48,509 bases of DNA from Oscillospiraceae bacterium (GCA_017436035.1 JAFSDV010000036.1:1-48509); one strand, 5' to 3'; positions 1-8,235 are shown, numbered from the stretch's first letter. The notes: a model not told the origin generated them from the letters alone. Numbers and translations: made by a program.

Positions 1-2
1 CA

Positions 3-590
3 ATCCCTACATTGCCAATGACGGAACTATGTGAGATAATTGATGGAGATAGAGGAGCAAACTATCCAAAGCAGGAAGAGTTTTCTGACAACGGTTTTTG
101 CTTGTTCTTAAATGCAAAAAATGTAACTGCCAACGGATTCTCATTTGAAAACTGTATGTTTATTACCGCAGAGAAGGACAAACTCCTGCGGAAGGGCAAA
201 TTAAGTCGTGGTGATGTTGTTTTGACGACACGTGGAACGATTGGTAATTTGGCATTTTATGATGGTGCTGTTCCGTATGAGCATATTCGCATCAATTCTG
301 GTATGGTCATTTTAAGAATGAAACGAGAACGCATCACAGAGAGATTCTTCATTGAGCAGTTCAAAATGCAGTTAGCATCTATAAAAGAGAAAATTGCAAG
401 TGGCTCTGCACAACCGCAGCTACCAATCTCAACGATGAATAAGATTGTGATGTTGGTGCCTGATGTTGAACTGCAACACCAGTTCGCAGCCTTCGTCGAA
501 CAGACCGACAAATCAAAATTGGCAATCCAGCAGAGCCTCGACAAACTGGAATTGCTAAAAAAATCCCTAATGCAGGAATACTTCGGATGA
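3..590 (+). CDS. hsdS: Type I restriction-modification specificity subunit HsdS, 3' part (5' end outside window)
   Basis: The open frame enters from the left edge (first full codon at 3), so this is the C-terminal 195 residues of a DNA-recognition subunit. S subunits carry two target-recognition domains separated by helical spacers and direct the HsdM methylase and HsdR nuclease to the target site. Visible hallmarks are an IIDGDRGANYPK segment, the TTRGTIGN motif typical of the second recognition domain, the SGSAQPQLPISTM motif, and a C-terminal helical spacer ending in LKKSLMQEYFG. A TTG at 12 or an ATG at 18 could start translation, but the conserved sequence already under way argues for truncation by the window. 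The stop is followed at once by the RBS of the HAD gene. The gene is AT-richer than hsdR downstream. hsdM presumably lies further left. Confidence 0.88.
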   Translation: MPTLPMTELCEIIDGDRGANYPKQEEFSDNGFCLFLNAKNVTANGFSFENCMFITAEKDKLLRKGKLSRGDVVLTTRGTIGNLAFYDGAVPYEHIRINSGMVILRMKRERITERFFIEQFKMQLASIKEKIASGSAQPQLPISTMNKIVMLVPDVELQHQFAAFVEQTDKSKLAIQQSLDKLELLKKSLMQEYFG

Positions 591-600
591 GGTGAATTGT

Positions 601-1770
601 ATGGAAAAGAAAATGTATGAAAGAAAGCACAAAGAAGACAAACCGGTCTTGGCGATATGCTATGACTTTGACAAAACATTGTCTCCAGACGATATGCAAG
701 CACAAGGCTTTATCCAATCGGTGGGTTACGATGTTGGTACATTCTGGGATGAGTCTAATGCGCTTGCAGAAAAGAATGATATGGACCAAAATCTTGCATA
801 TATGCTTAAGATGTTGGAGGCAGCCGAAGGGCGAAGACTTTTTACAAAGGACGAACTGCTTAAATGTGGCAAAGATGTCGAATTGTTTCCTGGTGTGGAA
901 AGCTGGTTTGATAGAATAAAAGAGTATGGCGATCAAAAGGGAATCATTGTCGAACACTATGTTATTTCTTGCGGCTTAAAAGAAATGATAGAGGGAACAT
1001 CTGTAGCTGATAAATTCGAAAAAATTTATGCGTGCTCCTTTTATTATAACGAGAAAGGTGTTGCTAAATGGCCGGCACAAGTCATCAACTACACAGGAAA
1101 AACACAATTCCTGTTTAGAATTGAGAAAGGTGTGCTTGATGTCAACGATCAAGGCGTAAATGAGAGTTTTGCTCCAGAGAATATGAGAGTGCCCTTTAGA
1201 AATATGGTGTATATCGGTGATAGCGATACGGATGTGCCTTGCATGAAATTGGTTAATTCATATGGTGGTCATTCAATCGGTGTGTACCATACGCAAACAT
1301 TAGATAAGACGAAAGTTTATAAAATGATGCGAGAAGGACGTATAAAGTTCTTTGCACCGGCAGATTATTCTGAGGGTTCAGAGCTTGATAATTTGGTTAA
1401 GTCTATTATTGACAGAACTGCCGCAAACGAAAAGTTGGAAGATATCCACTATCAATGCAAAAAAGAGAATATAGAAGCAGATAAATTGAATGATGAAGAA
1501 GAAATGAAGAAAATTGATTTACTTATTGCTTTAGAGGATAGTGGTAGTTTCGCCAGAACACATAAACTCATCGAGGAGATGCAAGCAATCAAGAAATGGA
1601 CAACTGAAGATTGCGAGAAGTTATTTAAAATAGCAGTTTCCAATACACAAGTATTCTTTATTTTGGGGGATACAGACTTGCGAGCATTTTTCTCGAAGTT
1701 GCTAAAGAAGCAAAAGGATCTTTCAGAAAATGCTCAAATAGTAAAAGCTGCTATTGAGGACGTGCAATAA
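601..1770 (+). CDS. HAD-family phosphatase-like protein within the type I RM operon
   Basis: This is a 389-residue haloacid dehalogenase superfamily protein. Motif I is DFDKT near the N-terminus (nucleophile Asp and acid/base Asp, in ICYDFDKTLSPDD), a Ser appears in VISCGLKEM, and motif IV is IGDSDTDVPCM, so the Mg-dependent phosphotransfer site looks complete. The substrate is not evident. The last 120 residues are a charged, helical extension with no recognised domain. The ATG at 601 is chosen over a GTG at 592 because a GAGGTGA Shine-Dalgarno overlapping the hsdS stop sits five bases upstream. The gene is sandwiched between hsdS and hsdR (11-base gap to hsdR), so it is co-transcribed with the restriction system. 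A role in defence is inferred from position only. Confidence 0.85.
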   Translation: MEKKMYERKHKEDKPVLAICYDFDKTLSPDDMQAQGFIQSVGYDVGTFWDESNALAEKNDMDQNLAYMLKMLEAAEGRRLFTKDELLKCGKDVELFPGVESWFDRIKEYGDQKGIIVEHYVISCGLKEMIEGTSVADKFEKIYACSFYYNEKGVAKWPAQVINYTGKTQFLFRIEKGVLDVNDQGVNESFAPENMRVPFRNMVYIGDSDTDVPCMKLVNSYGGHSIGVYHTQTLDKTKVYKMMREGRIKFFAPADYSEGSELDNLVKSIIDRTAANEKLEDIHYQCKKENIEADKLNDEEEMKKIDLLIALEDSGSFARTHKLIEEMQAIKKWTTEDCEKLFKIAVSNTQVFFILGDTDLRAFFSKLLKKQKDLSENAQIVKAAIEDVQ

Positions 1771-1781
1771 GGAGGGCAACT

Positions 1782-4700
1782 ATGTCCAACTTCAAATTCC
1801 TACTCTCTGAACCGGGGTTTGCATCCTTTGCGGATGTAGCAATCGCGGCGGAGAAGATCTTACATATCGATCCGGCGGCATGTATTCTCAATTGCCGGCG
1901 GTCCATGGAGTTCGCTGTGAAATGGATGTACTCTGTGGACAAGGAGCTGGAAATGCCCTGGCAGGACAACCTCCAGAGCCTTATGGGTCGGGAGGAGTTC
2001 CGTGCCATCGTGGGTAATGACCTTTGGCAGCGAATGGACTTTATCCGCAAGAAGGGCAATACTGCCGCCCATAATACCGGAAAGATCACAGAGGCCGTGG
2101 CGATGCTCTGCCTTGAGAATCTGCACATATTCCTGGACTTCGTGGCCTACTGCTACGCGGAAACTTACGAGGAAACAAAATTCGATCCGAAGATTGTTCA
2201 GGAGATTGCCACACCAGTCTGCGGACTGGTTCGCAATGACGGGGGAGAACGGATTGCCACGTCGGCTCCGCCTCCTCGCAATGACAGTGTTGACGAGGTT
2301 GATTTAGCAGCGCTGATTGAAGAGAACAAGAAGCTGAAAGAGCAGCTCACTGCCCGTCGTGAGGAACAGCAGCAGACCTATGTACCCAAGCCGCTGGACA
2401 TTTCCGAGTACGAAACCCGGAAATTCTACATCGATGCCATGCTGGAAGATGCCGGCTGGGTAGAGGGCAAAGACTGGATCAATGAGGTGGAGCTGCCCGG
2501 TATGCCCAACAAGAGCGAGGTGGGCTTTGCGGACTATGTCCTCTATGACGATGCCCACAAGCCTCTTGCCGTCATCGAAGCTAAGCGCACCTGCGTGGAC
2601 GTTTCCAAGGGTCGTCAGCAGGCGGAGCTTTATGCGGAGATTCTTGGCAAGAAGTATGGCCGCAAGCCCGCCATCTTCCTGACAAACGGTTTTGAAACCC
2701 ACATCATTGACGGTCAGTATCCGGAGCGCAAGTGCGCATGCCTGTACTCCAAGCGGGATTTGGAGAAGATGTTCAACCTGCGCACCATGCGGGTGTCCCT
2801 AAAGAATGTGATGGTGAAGAAGCACATTGCGGGCCGCTACTACCAGGAAGGTGCAATCAAGGCTGTCTGCGATGCTTTGGATAAGAAGAATCGCCGCAAA
2901 GCGCTGCTGGTCATGGCCACCGGTTCCGGCAAGACCAGAACGGTCATTGCTCTGTGCGATGTGCTACTGCAGCACGGCTGGGTAAAGAATATTCTGTTCC
3001 TAGCTGACCGCAACTCCCTGGTCACCCAGGCAAAGCGCAGCTTCGTCAACTTGCTGCCCGACCTTTCCTGCACCAATCTGTGTGAGGAAAAGGACAACTA
3101 TACCGCCCACTGCGTGTTTTCCACCTATCAGACCATGATGAACTGCATCGACAATGTGAAGGACGAGCATGGCAAGCTCTTTACCTGCGGCCATTTTGAT
3201 TTGGTGATCTGCGACGAGGCGCACCGGTCGATCTACAACAAGTACCGGGATATCTTCAACTATTTCGATGCGCCGCTGGTTGGCTTAACAGCCACTCCAA
3301 AGGACGAGATCGACAAGAACACCTATGAGGTCTTTGAACTGGAAAATGGTGTGCCGACTTATGGCTATGAGTTGGCGCAGGCGGTCAAGGACGGCTATTT
3401 GGTGGACTTCATGTCCGTGGAGACCAAGCTGAAATTCATCGAGCAGGGAATTGCCTACGATGAACTGAGTGAGACCGACCGGGAAGCCTATGAAGCTACC
3501 TTCGAGGACGAGAACGGCGAGTTGCCGGAGAAGATCGTATCCTCCGCACTGAACGAGTGGGTCTTCAATGAGGATACCATTCGGCAGGTACTGCACATTC
3601 TGATGACGGAAGGCATCAAGATCGACTACGGTCAGAAACTGGGCAAGACCATTATCTTTGCCAAGAACCACAGCCATGCGGAGAAGATCTGCGAGGTATT
3701 CAATAAGGAATATCCCCATTTGCCTGGCTTTGCCAAGGTGATCGACAATAAGATTAACTATGCACAGAGCTTGATTGACGAGTTCTCCGATCCCAAGAAG
3801 CTGCCGCAGATCGCTATCTCCGTGGATATGCTGGACACCGGTATCGATGTGCCGGAATGCTTGAATCTGGTCTTCTTTAAGAAGGTTATGAGTAAGGCCA
3901 AGTTCTGGCAGATGATTGGTCGCGGTACTCGTCTGTGCCCCGGCTTGCGGGATGGCGCGGATAAGGATAAGTTCTACATCTTCGACTTCTGCGGAAACTT
4001 TGAATTTTTCCGCATGAATAACGGCAAGCCTACGGCTCTGCAGATCGCGTTGCAAGGCGCTATCTTCAGCTTGAAAGCGCAGATTGCCTATAAACTGCAG
4101 GATATTGCTTACCAGACACCGGAACTGATTGCATTCCGGAAGACCCTGGTGGACGACATGGTTCGCAAGGTGCAGGAACTGAACAAGGAGAACTTTGCGG
4201 TTCGGCAGCACCTCAGGTTCGTGGAACTGTATTCCAATCCGGATAACTATACCGCGCTGACCTATGAGAACACTTTACAGATGCGGGAGGAGTTGGCTCC
4301 GCTGATCACCCCGGATGCAGACGATGCCAAGGCTGTGCGTTTCGATGCGCTGATGTATGGTATCGAACTGGCTTATCTTATGGGGAAGAAGTATGCTAAG
4401 GCAAGAACCGACCTTTTCAAGAAGGTCAGCGGCATTGCTTCTGTTGCCAACATTCCGGAGATTATGGTGCAGAGTGAACTGATCAATAAGATCCTGCACA
4501 CGGATTATCTGGAGAACGCAGGCATCAACGAGTTTGAACATATCCGTGAGAACCTGCGTGACCTCATCAAGTACATTCCTACCGGTAGAATGACCTACAT
4601 CACGAACTTTGCCGATGAGTTGATTTCTATGGATTGGAATGAATCCGAACTGGAAAATGATGATCTAAAGAACTACAAGATGAAAGCGGAGTTCTACATT

Positions 4701-5129
4701 CGTCAGAACCAGGACAATGCGGTCATTGCCAAACTGAAGACCAACAAGCCGCTGACATCTGCGGATGTGAAGGCGCTGGAGGAGATTCTTTGGAGCGAAC
4801 TGGGCACCAAGCAGGACTATGAAAACGAGTACGGCAGCAAGCCTTTGGGCGAGTTTGTCCGGGAAATTGTGGGCCTGGATATGAACGCCGCCAAGGAAGC
4901 TTTTGCGGAGTTCCTGAATGATACTTCTCTTGATAGCAATCAGATCTACTTCGTGAACCAAATCGTGGAGTACATTGTCCATAACGGCCTTATGAAGGAT
5001 ATGTCGGTGCTGCAGGATGCGCCCTTTACGGATAACGGCAGCGTTGTCGAAGTGTTTACTGACCTGACAGTTTGGCTTGATATTAAGCGTGTTATTGACC
5101 AAATTAACGCCAACGCAATTGCAGCATAA
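1782..5129 (+). CDS. hsdR: Type I restriction enzyme R subunit (ATP-dependent translocase/nuclease)
   Basis: This 1115-residue HsdR has a DUF4145-like N-terminal helical domain (about 1-125). A PD-(D/E)xK nuclease follows, with Asp251 in GFADYVLYDD and Glu266-Ala-Lys268 in VIEAKR. The SF2 helicase motor has Walker A ATGSGKT at 379-385, DEAH at 478-481 and the motif VI-type QMIGRGTR at 710-717. A helical C-terminal domain would contact the methylase. It cleaves DNA after ATP-driven translocation when bound to HsdM/HsdS. The start has a strong AAGGAGGG seven bases upstream. All catalytic motifs are intact. Residues about 141-169 are encoded by two palindromic repeats (see separate entries) and form a low-complexity linker between the N-terminal domain and the nuclease. 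Base composition is richer in G+C than the preceding two genes. Confidence 0.95.
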   Translation: MSNFKFLLSEPGFASFADVAIAAEKILHIDPAACILNCRRSMEFAVKWMYSVDKELEMPWQDNLQSLMGREEFRAIVGNDLWQRMDFIRKKGNTAAHNTGKITEAVAMLCLENLHIFLDFVAYCYAETYEETKFDPKIVQEIATPVCGLVRNDGGERIATSAPPPRNDSVDEVDLAALIEENKKLKEQLTARREEQQQTYVPKPLDISEYETRKFYIDAMLEDAGWVEGKDWINEVELPGMPNKSEVGFADYVLYDDAHKPLAVIEAKRTCVDVSKGRQQAELYAEILGKKYGRKPAIFLTNGFETHIIDGQYPERKCACLYSKRDLEKMFNLRTMRVSLKNVMVKKHIAGRYYQEGAIKAVCDALDKKNRRKALLVMATGSGKTRTVIALCDVLLQHGWVKNILFLADRNSLVTQAKRSFVNLLPDLSCTNLCEEKDNYTAHCVFSTYQTMMNCIDNVKDEHGKLFTCGHFDLVICDEAHRSIYNKYRDIFNYFDAPLVGLTATPKDEIDKNTYEVFELENGVPTYGYELAQAVKDGYLVDFMSVETKLKFIEQGIAYDELSETDREAYEATFEDENGELPEKIVSSALNEWVFNEDTIRQVLHILMTEGIKIDYGQKLGKTIIFAKNHSHAEKICEVFNKEYPHLPGFAKVIDNKINYAQSLIDEFSDPKKLPQIAISVDMLDTGIDVPECLNLVFFKKVMSKAKFWQMIGRGTRLCPGLRDGADKDKFYIFDFCGNFEFFRMNNGKPTALQIALQGAIFSLKAQIAYKLQDIAYQTPELIAFRKTLVDDMVRKVQELNKENFAVRQHLRFVELYSNPDNYTALTYENTLQMREELAPLITPDADDAKAVRFDALMYGIELAYLMGKKYAKARTDLFKKVSGIASVANIPEIMVQSELINKILHTDYLENAGINEFEHIRENLRDLIKYIPTGRMTYITNFADELISMDWNESELENDDLKNYKMKAEFYIRQNQDNAVIAKLKTNKPLTSADVKALEEILWSELGTKQDYENEYGSKPLGEFVREIVGLDMNAAKEAFAEFLNDTSLDSNQIYFVNQIVEYIVHNGLMKDMSVLQDAPFTDNGSVVEVFTDLTVWLDIKRVIDQINANAIAA
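2204..2240 (+). repeat. Palindromic repeat unit 1 inside hsdR
   Basis: The unit has outer arms ATTGC (2205-2209) and GCAAT (2233-2237) and an inner perfect 7-bp stem ACCAGTC/GACTGGT around TGCG. It is read in frame as IATPVCGLVRND. The unit has the look of interspersed palindromic repeats common between genes in gut Clostridia (ATTGCCAC...TCGCAATGAC ends); that resemblance is from memory. Confidence 0.75.
2252..2285 (+). repeat. Palindromic repeat unit 2 inside hsdR
   Basis: This second unit begins 48 bases (exactly 16 codons) after the first, with the same ATTGCCAC and CGCAATGAC ends but a different GC-rich core. It is translated as IATSAPPPRND, the same frame as unit 1. The 16-codon phasing keeps hsdR open. 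Confidence 0.75.
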
Positions 5130-5148
5130 GCAATTAAACATCAAAACG

Positions 5149-5193
5149 ATCCGGGAAATTGGAGATAGACTTTCTAACTCTGATTTCCCGGAT
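5149..5193 (+). terminator. Hairpin after hsdR
   Basis: An 11-bp perfect stem ATCCGGGAAAT/ATTTCCCGGAT begins 20 bases after the hsdR stop, with a further TAGA/TCTA pairing in the loop. The following T-tract is poor, so termination may be weak. Confidence 0.55.
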
Positions 5194-5249
5194 TTACTTG
5201 CAATATTTTGACCTGTTTCAAAATAATTTTACCAGTTTCGACAAAAAAC

Positions 5250-5279
5250 ACTGCGTCCTAACTTGACACAAGCAGAGGG
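5250..5279 (+). repeat. Direct repeat A, left copy
   Basis: This 30-base sequence (starting ACTGCGTCCTA, ending CACAAGCAGAGGG) recurs at 6250-6279 with one substitution and two single-base indels. The two copies start exactly 1000 bases apart and bracket the XRE gene. An adjacent open frame, 5263-5493 plus, runs antisense into that gene and is not accepted as coding. Confidence 0.7.
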
Positions 5280-5364
5280 GTTCGTATTAGGAGTTGGTGC
5301 AAAAATGTTTACCATCGCAGGACCTGTTATTGTCTACGGTGTTTCTGCCAGTGCGGTTTATATA

Positions 5365-6153
5365 TTATTCAATTACATTGTACCATATATCGCCGAGCTT
5401 GAACCATTTCACAGGTTCTTGGGTAATGAAAAAGAAACCGTCCTGAAGTTCGTATTCCTCGCCGCTGATAGTGATGGATGTAGCGCAAATTAATTCTACC
5501 GGTATGTCCCAGATCATGGATTCGCCAGGAGTTTCAACTTTGTAGTGCCCTGCTTTGTTAAGCAAATTGTAGTAGCCATTTTTACCCTTGATAGAATAAA
5601 TTTGACCAACCACATAGTTGTCCTTGGTAATCACATGCTTCTGCACGCTGTCATAATCCACAGTGTATCCCCAGAAATGCTTCTGGACAATTTTCCAGCC
5701 TTGCAGATCACTCCAATGGCGACCGTCTTCCCAATCTCCCTCAAAAGTAAAGTAATAGATCCGGCAATCACCAGTGTCGATGAACTCCCGACCTGCGTAA
5801 CTGCCGGCAGCCATATCCGGGGTAAACCCATAGCGTCCGTTATGAATCGCAAAGGGAAGAACACTCATAACGACAAGCAGCACGAGAGCGGCCGACCAAC
5901 CAACGATCTGCCCAACAAGACGCAGTTTACGGTTCTTTGCTACTATCACAGCCTCTGGTTCTTTGGTGGCGATTTCCTGTGAGGCAATATCAAATAGTTC
6001 TTCCAACGCAGCCATAGATTCGGGATTAGGCAAGCCTAATCCGTTTTCCCATTTTGCAACGGTACTACGGCTGACAAACAACTTTTCTGCAAGTTGCGCT
6101 TGAGTCAATCCTTTCTCTGTTCGCAACTGCTTTAGATTGTCTTTGAATTCCAT
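5365..6153 (-). CDS. Membrane-anchored XRE-family transcriptional regulator
   Basis: This 262-residue protein has an N-terminal Cro/C1-type helix-turn-helix (about 6-60: LRTEKGLTQAQLAEKLFVSRSTVAKWENG). A linker and one hydrophobic segment follow (about 83-105, GWSAALVLLVVMSVLPFAI). The remaining 150-residue C-terminal domain would lie outside the membrane and is rich in aromatic residues. This is the common clostridial architecture of a DNA-binding domain tethered to a possible extracellular sensor; the signal is unknown. The start ATG has AGGAGG nine bases upstream. The gene stands alone between two near-identical 30-base repeats and is transcribed toward hsdR. No function beyond regulation can be assigned. 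Confidence 0.88.
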   Translation of the reverse strand: MEFKDNLKQLRTEKGLTQAQLAEKLFVSRSTVAKWENGLGLPNPESMAALEELFDIASQEIATKEPEAVIVAKNRKLRLVGQIVGWSAALVLLVVMSVLPFAIHNGRYGFTPDMAAGSYAGREFIDTGDCRIYYFTFEGDWEDGRHWSDLQGWKIVQKHFWGYTVDYDSVQKHVITKDNYVVGQIYSIKGKNGYYNLLNKAGHYKVETPGESMIWDIPVELICATSITISGEEYELQDGFFFITQEPVKWFKLGDIWYNVIE

Positions 6154-6177
6154 ATAGTGCTACCTCCTGTCGATTAC

Positions 6178-6227
6178 ATTGTAGCAGAATTCTCAGAAAA
6201 GTGGTGTTACTTTTATGTTACTTATGC
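6178..6227 (-). promoter_or_regulatory. Extended -10 promoter and direct-repeat site of the XRE gene
   Basis: On the minus strand TGCTACAAT (the TACAAT is the complement of 6178-6183) is an extended -10 without a good -35. Just upstream, TGTTAC occurs twice eleven bases apart on the plus strand (about 6204-6222), a possible autoregulatory operator. Confidence 0.45.
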
Positions 6228-6249
6228 TTTTTGAAAAATGACCCAAATT

Positions 6250-6279
6250 ACTGCGTTCTACTTGCACACAAGCAGAGGG
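6250..6279 (+). repeat. Direct repeat A, right copy
   Basis: This is the partner of 5250-5279 (ACTGCGTTCTACTTGCACAC, then AAGCAGAGGG). Flanking bases outside the 30-base core do not match, so the repeat has defined edges, as expected of a recombination or insertion boundary. The rest of the 6154-6491 gap holds the XRE promoter and two hairpins. Confidence 0.7.
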
Positions 6280-6317
6280 CAGGTGCGATTCTAAGCGGCT
6301 TATGCTCAATGAATTGA

Positions 6318-6352
6318 AAAAATCGTGTGCCAAATACGGCACACGATTTTTT
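6318..6352. terminator. Bidirectional intrinsic terminator
   Basis: A perfect stem (ATCGTGTGCC, loop AAATAC, GGCACACGAT) is flanked by A-rich and T-rich runs on both sides, so it could stop transcription from either strand. The nearest convergent gene is the MATE exporter. Confidence 0.75.
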
Positions 6353-6417
6353 GCGATTTGTTCAAAACACGGAGTTCTGTGTTTATAGCAGTGTTTGGAA
6401 TATGCGGCGTTTACGGA

Positions 6418-6441
6418 CACCCTGAGGGTGCCTCTTTTTTT
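6418..6441 (+). terminator. Short hairpin with T-tract, no obvious gene upstream
   Basis: CACCC/GGGTG around TGA is followed by CCTCTTTTTTTG on the plus strand. No plus-strand gene precedes it, so it may be left over from a lost gene. Confidence 0.5.
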
Positions 6442-6491
6442 GTTTTTGCAGACGCATTCAGCGGAAAAGGGATACGGCAAAATGGGGCGGA

Positions 6492-7838
6492 TTAATAGGC
6501 ATATTTTTTCCGCATACCCAGCAGAAATGTCATTGAAACGGCTATGCTTAGGATTTCGCTGCCTGCCAAAGAGTACCAAATGCCGTCCAGTCCCCAAATC
6601 ATAGGCATTACAATGGTGCAGATTACCGGTAAAATCAGAGAGCGCATAAAGGAGATAGCGGCAGATACAGGTCCGTTATTCAGCGCAGTGAAGAACGCAG
6701 ATGTATAAATGTTAAACCACATAACCAAGAACGGTGTTGCGCAGATCAAAAATGCGCGGGTGGTCATATCCAACAGAGAGTCATCATAACCAACAAAGAC
6801 AGAACAAATGCTCCGGGCAAAAAGTATGGCAATAGCAGTCAGGATGATGGCTGCCACAGAGAGTATGCCTATGCTTTTTTTAAGGATGTTTTTCATTTCA
6901 GTGTGATTTTGCGCGCCGTAGTGGAAGCCCATAATGGGAGAGCTGCCCTGGGAGTAGCCTGAAAAGACACCAAGGAAAATAAACGCTGCGTACATGACAA
7001 CACCATAAGCTGCAACGCCATCCTCGCCGGCGTAGTTCATCAGCTGGAGATTATAGAGCATACCGGTAACAGATGCTGAGATGCTGGACAGCATCTCGGA
7101 AGAACCGTTTATACAGGCGCTGAGCATGGGTCTGAGCTCCAGCTTTGTCTTACAGAACCTCAGAGCGGAGCGGTTGTGTTTACTTAAAAACCAGACAAGT
7201 GGAATGACGGCGGCAACCAGCTGGCTTGCGCCGGTGGCTAATGCCGCGCCGGCAATACCCATATTGAATACTGCCATAAACAGATAATCCAATACCATAT
7301 TGGTAACGCCGGCAGCGATCACAGCCCACAGCGCCAGATTGGGTTGCCCGGCAACGATCATATAGCTCTGAAAGGTATATTGTGCCTGCAGGGCGGTATT
7401 GAACAGCAGGCAGATCGAACCATAGATCATCACATCCCCGATCATAGCGTCTGTCGCACCGAAAAGATAGGCAACTGGACGCAGCAAGGCGATTCCTATA
7501 ACGGTAGAGAAAATGCTGGTGCCAAGCATCAGCAGCATCATCATGGTGAAATAGCGTCTGGCTCTGGGAATATCGCCCTCGCCAAGGGTCTTTGCGACCA
7601 ATGCGCTGCCGCCTACACCAAGCATAGCGCCTATGCCGCCTAAGATGATCAAGTATGGGATGATCAGATTCACAGAGGCGAATGCGATTTTGCCAACAAG
7701 GTTGGAAACAAAGAAGCCATCCACTGCACCGTAGATGGATGTGAAGATCATCATAAGCATAGAGGGCGCGGTGAAACGGAGCAGGCGTCCACAGGAGAAA
7801 TGATCAGATAATTGGATTTTGGTTGTTGCTTTTTTCAT
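6492..7838 (-). CDS. MATE-family efflux transporter
   Basis: This 448-residue polytopic membrane protein has about twelve hydrophobic segments in two similar halves. It opens with LLRFTAPSMLMMIFTSIYGAVDGFFVSNLVG, the usual MATE N-terminal signature, and has a second-half counterpart near residues 230-300 (SSEMLSSISASVTGMLYNLQ). MATE proteins export cationic compounds and drugs in exchange for Na+ or H+, but the substrate here cannot be read. Length is normal for the family. The ATG has AAGGAGC eight bases upstream. It is a single-gene unit with its own promoter and a CCGCA/TGCGG palindrome over the -10. Confidence 0.93.
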   Translation of the reverse strand: MKKATTKIQLSDHFSCGRLLRFTAPSMLMMIFTSIYGAVDGFFVSNLVGKIAFASVNLIIPYLIILGGIGAMLGVGGSALVAKTLGEGDIPRARRYFTMMMLLMLGTSIFSTVIGIALLRPVAYLFGATDAMIGDVMIYGSICLLFNTALQAQYTFQSYMIVAGQPNLALWAVIAAGVTNMVLDYLFMAVFNMGIAGAALATGASQLVAAVIPLVWFLSKHNRSALRFCKTKLELRPMLSACINGSSEMLSSISASVTGMLYNLQLMNYAGEDGVAAYGVVMYAAFIFLGVFSGYSQGSSPIMGFHYGAQNHTEMKNILKKSIGILSVAAIILTAIAILFARSICSVFVGYDDSLLDMTTRAFLICATPFLVMWFNIYTSAFFTALNNGPVSAAISFMRSLILPVICTIVMPMIWGLDGIWYSLAGSEILSIAVSMTFLLGMRKKYAY

Positions 7839-7869
7839 GTAAAGCTCCTTGATAACTTGCGGTTTGCTT

Positions 7870-7904
7870 CCGCATCATATAGTGCGGTGTATCCAAATTG
7901 TCAA
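7870..7904 (-). promoter_or_regulatory. MATE gene promoter with overlapping palindrome
   Basis: On the minus strand TTGACA (7899-7904) is separated by 17 bases from TATATG (7876-7881). CCGCA and TGCGG arms spaced by eight bases surround the -10, a candidate repressor site. The -35 directly abuts the T-run of the neighbouring terminator. Confidence 0.65.
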
Positions 7905-7935
7905 ATAAAAAAGCGGGGGCTGATACCCCCCGCTT
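7905..7935 (-). terminator. Intrinsic terminator of the Cys-rich small protein gene
   Basis: On the minus strand AAGCGGGGG and CCCCCGCTT form a 9-bp GC-rich stem followed directly by TTTTTT. Confidence 0.9.
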
Positions 7936-7947
7936 GCTTATGGTTAA

Positions 7948-8202
7948 TTAGCCCTCAAAGTCAGCCTCTTCAGCCTGAACTGCAGGCGCTTCTACGGCGG
8001 CTTCTTCATCGGTCAGGGCATCCGCTTCCTCGTCTGTAGGCTCGCAGCAGCACTCCTCACCGCAGCAGTCACATTGGCAGCGGCACAGCAGGTTCTTTGC
8101 CCATGCGACGATCTTGTCGCCGTAGGTGGCAGCTACGTAGACCACACCGACAACGGCAGCCACAGCAGCCAGAATCTTCATAACGGTAGTGAATACTTTC
8201 AT
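7948..8202 (-). CDS. Small membrane protein with a dense cysteine cluster
   Basis: This 84-residue protein starts with one hydrophobic segment (about 6-27, VMKILAAVAAVVGVVYVAATYG). A 14-residue stretch with eight cysteines follows (CRCQCDCCGEECCC, about 40-53), then an acidic Ala/Glu tail (PTDEEADALTDEEAAVEAP). The ATG has GGAGGG seven bases upstream, a good promoter lies before it and a strong terminator after it, so it is a real, probably well-expressed monocistronic gene. The Cys cluster could bind metal or an iron-sulfur centre or be palmitoyl-like/disulfide-rich; none of this can be decided. I do not recognise a named family. Confidence 0.8.
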   Translation of the reverse strand: MKVFTTVMKILAAVAAVVGVVYVAATYGDKIVAWAKNLLCRCQCDCCGEECCCEPTDEEADALTDEEAAVEAPAVQAEEADFEG

Positions 8203-8235
8203 ATAGATCCCTCCATGAATTCATTGTCTACTATC

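Noticed and set aside
5263-5493. Plus-strand open frame with a hydrophobic stretch (MFTIAGPVIVYGVSASAVYILF) after direct repeat A
   Set aside because: No RBS, a TTG start inside the repeat, and most of it is antisense to the XRE gene, whose frame is clearly the coding one. A gene remnant cannot be excluded for 5263-5364.
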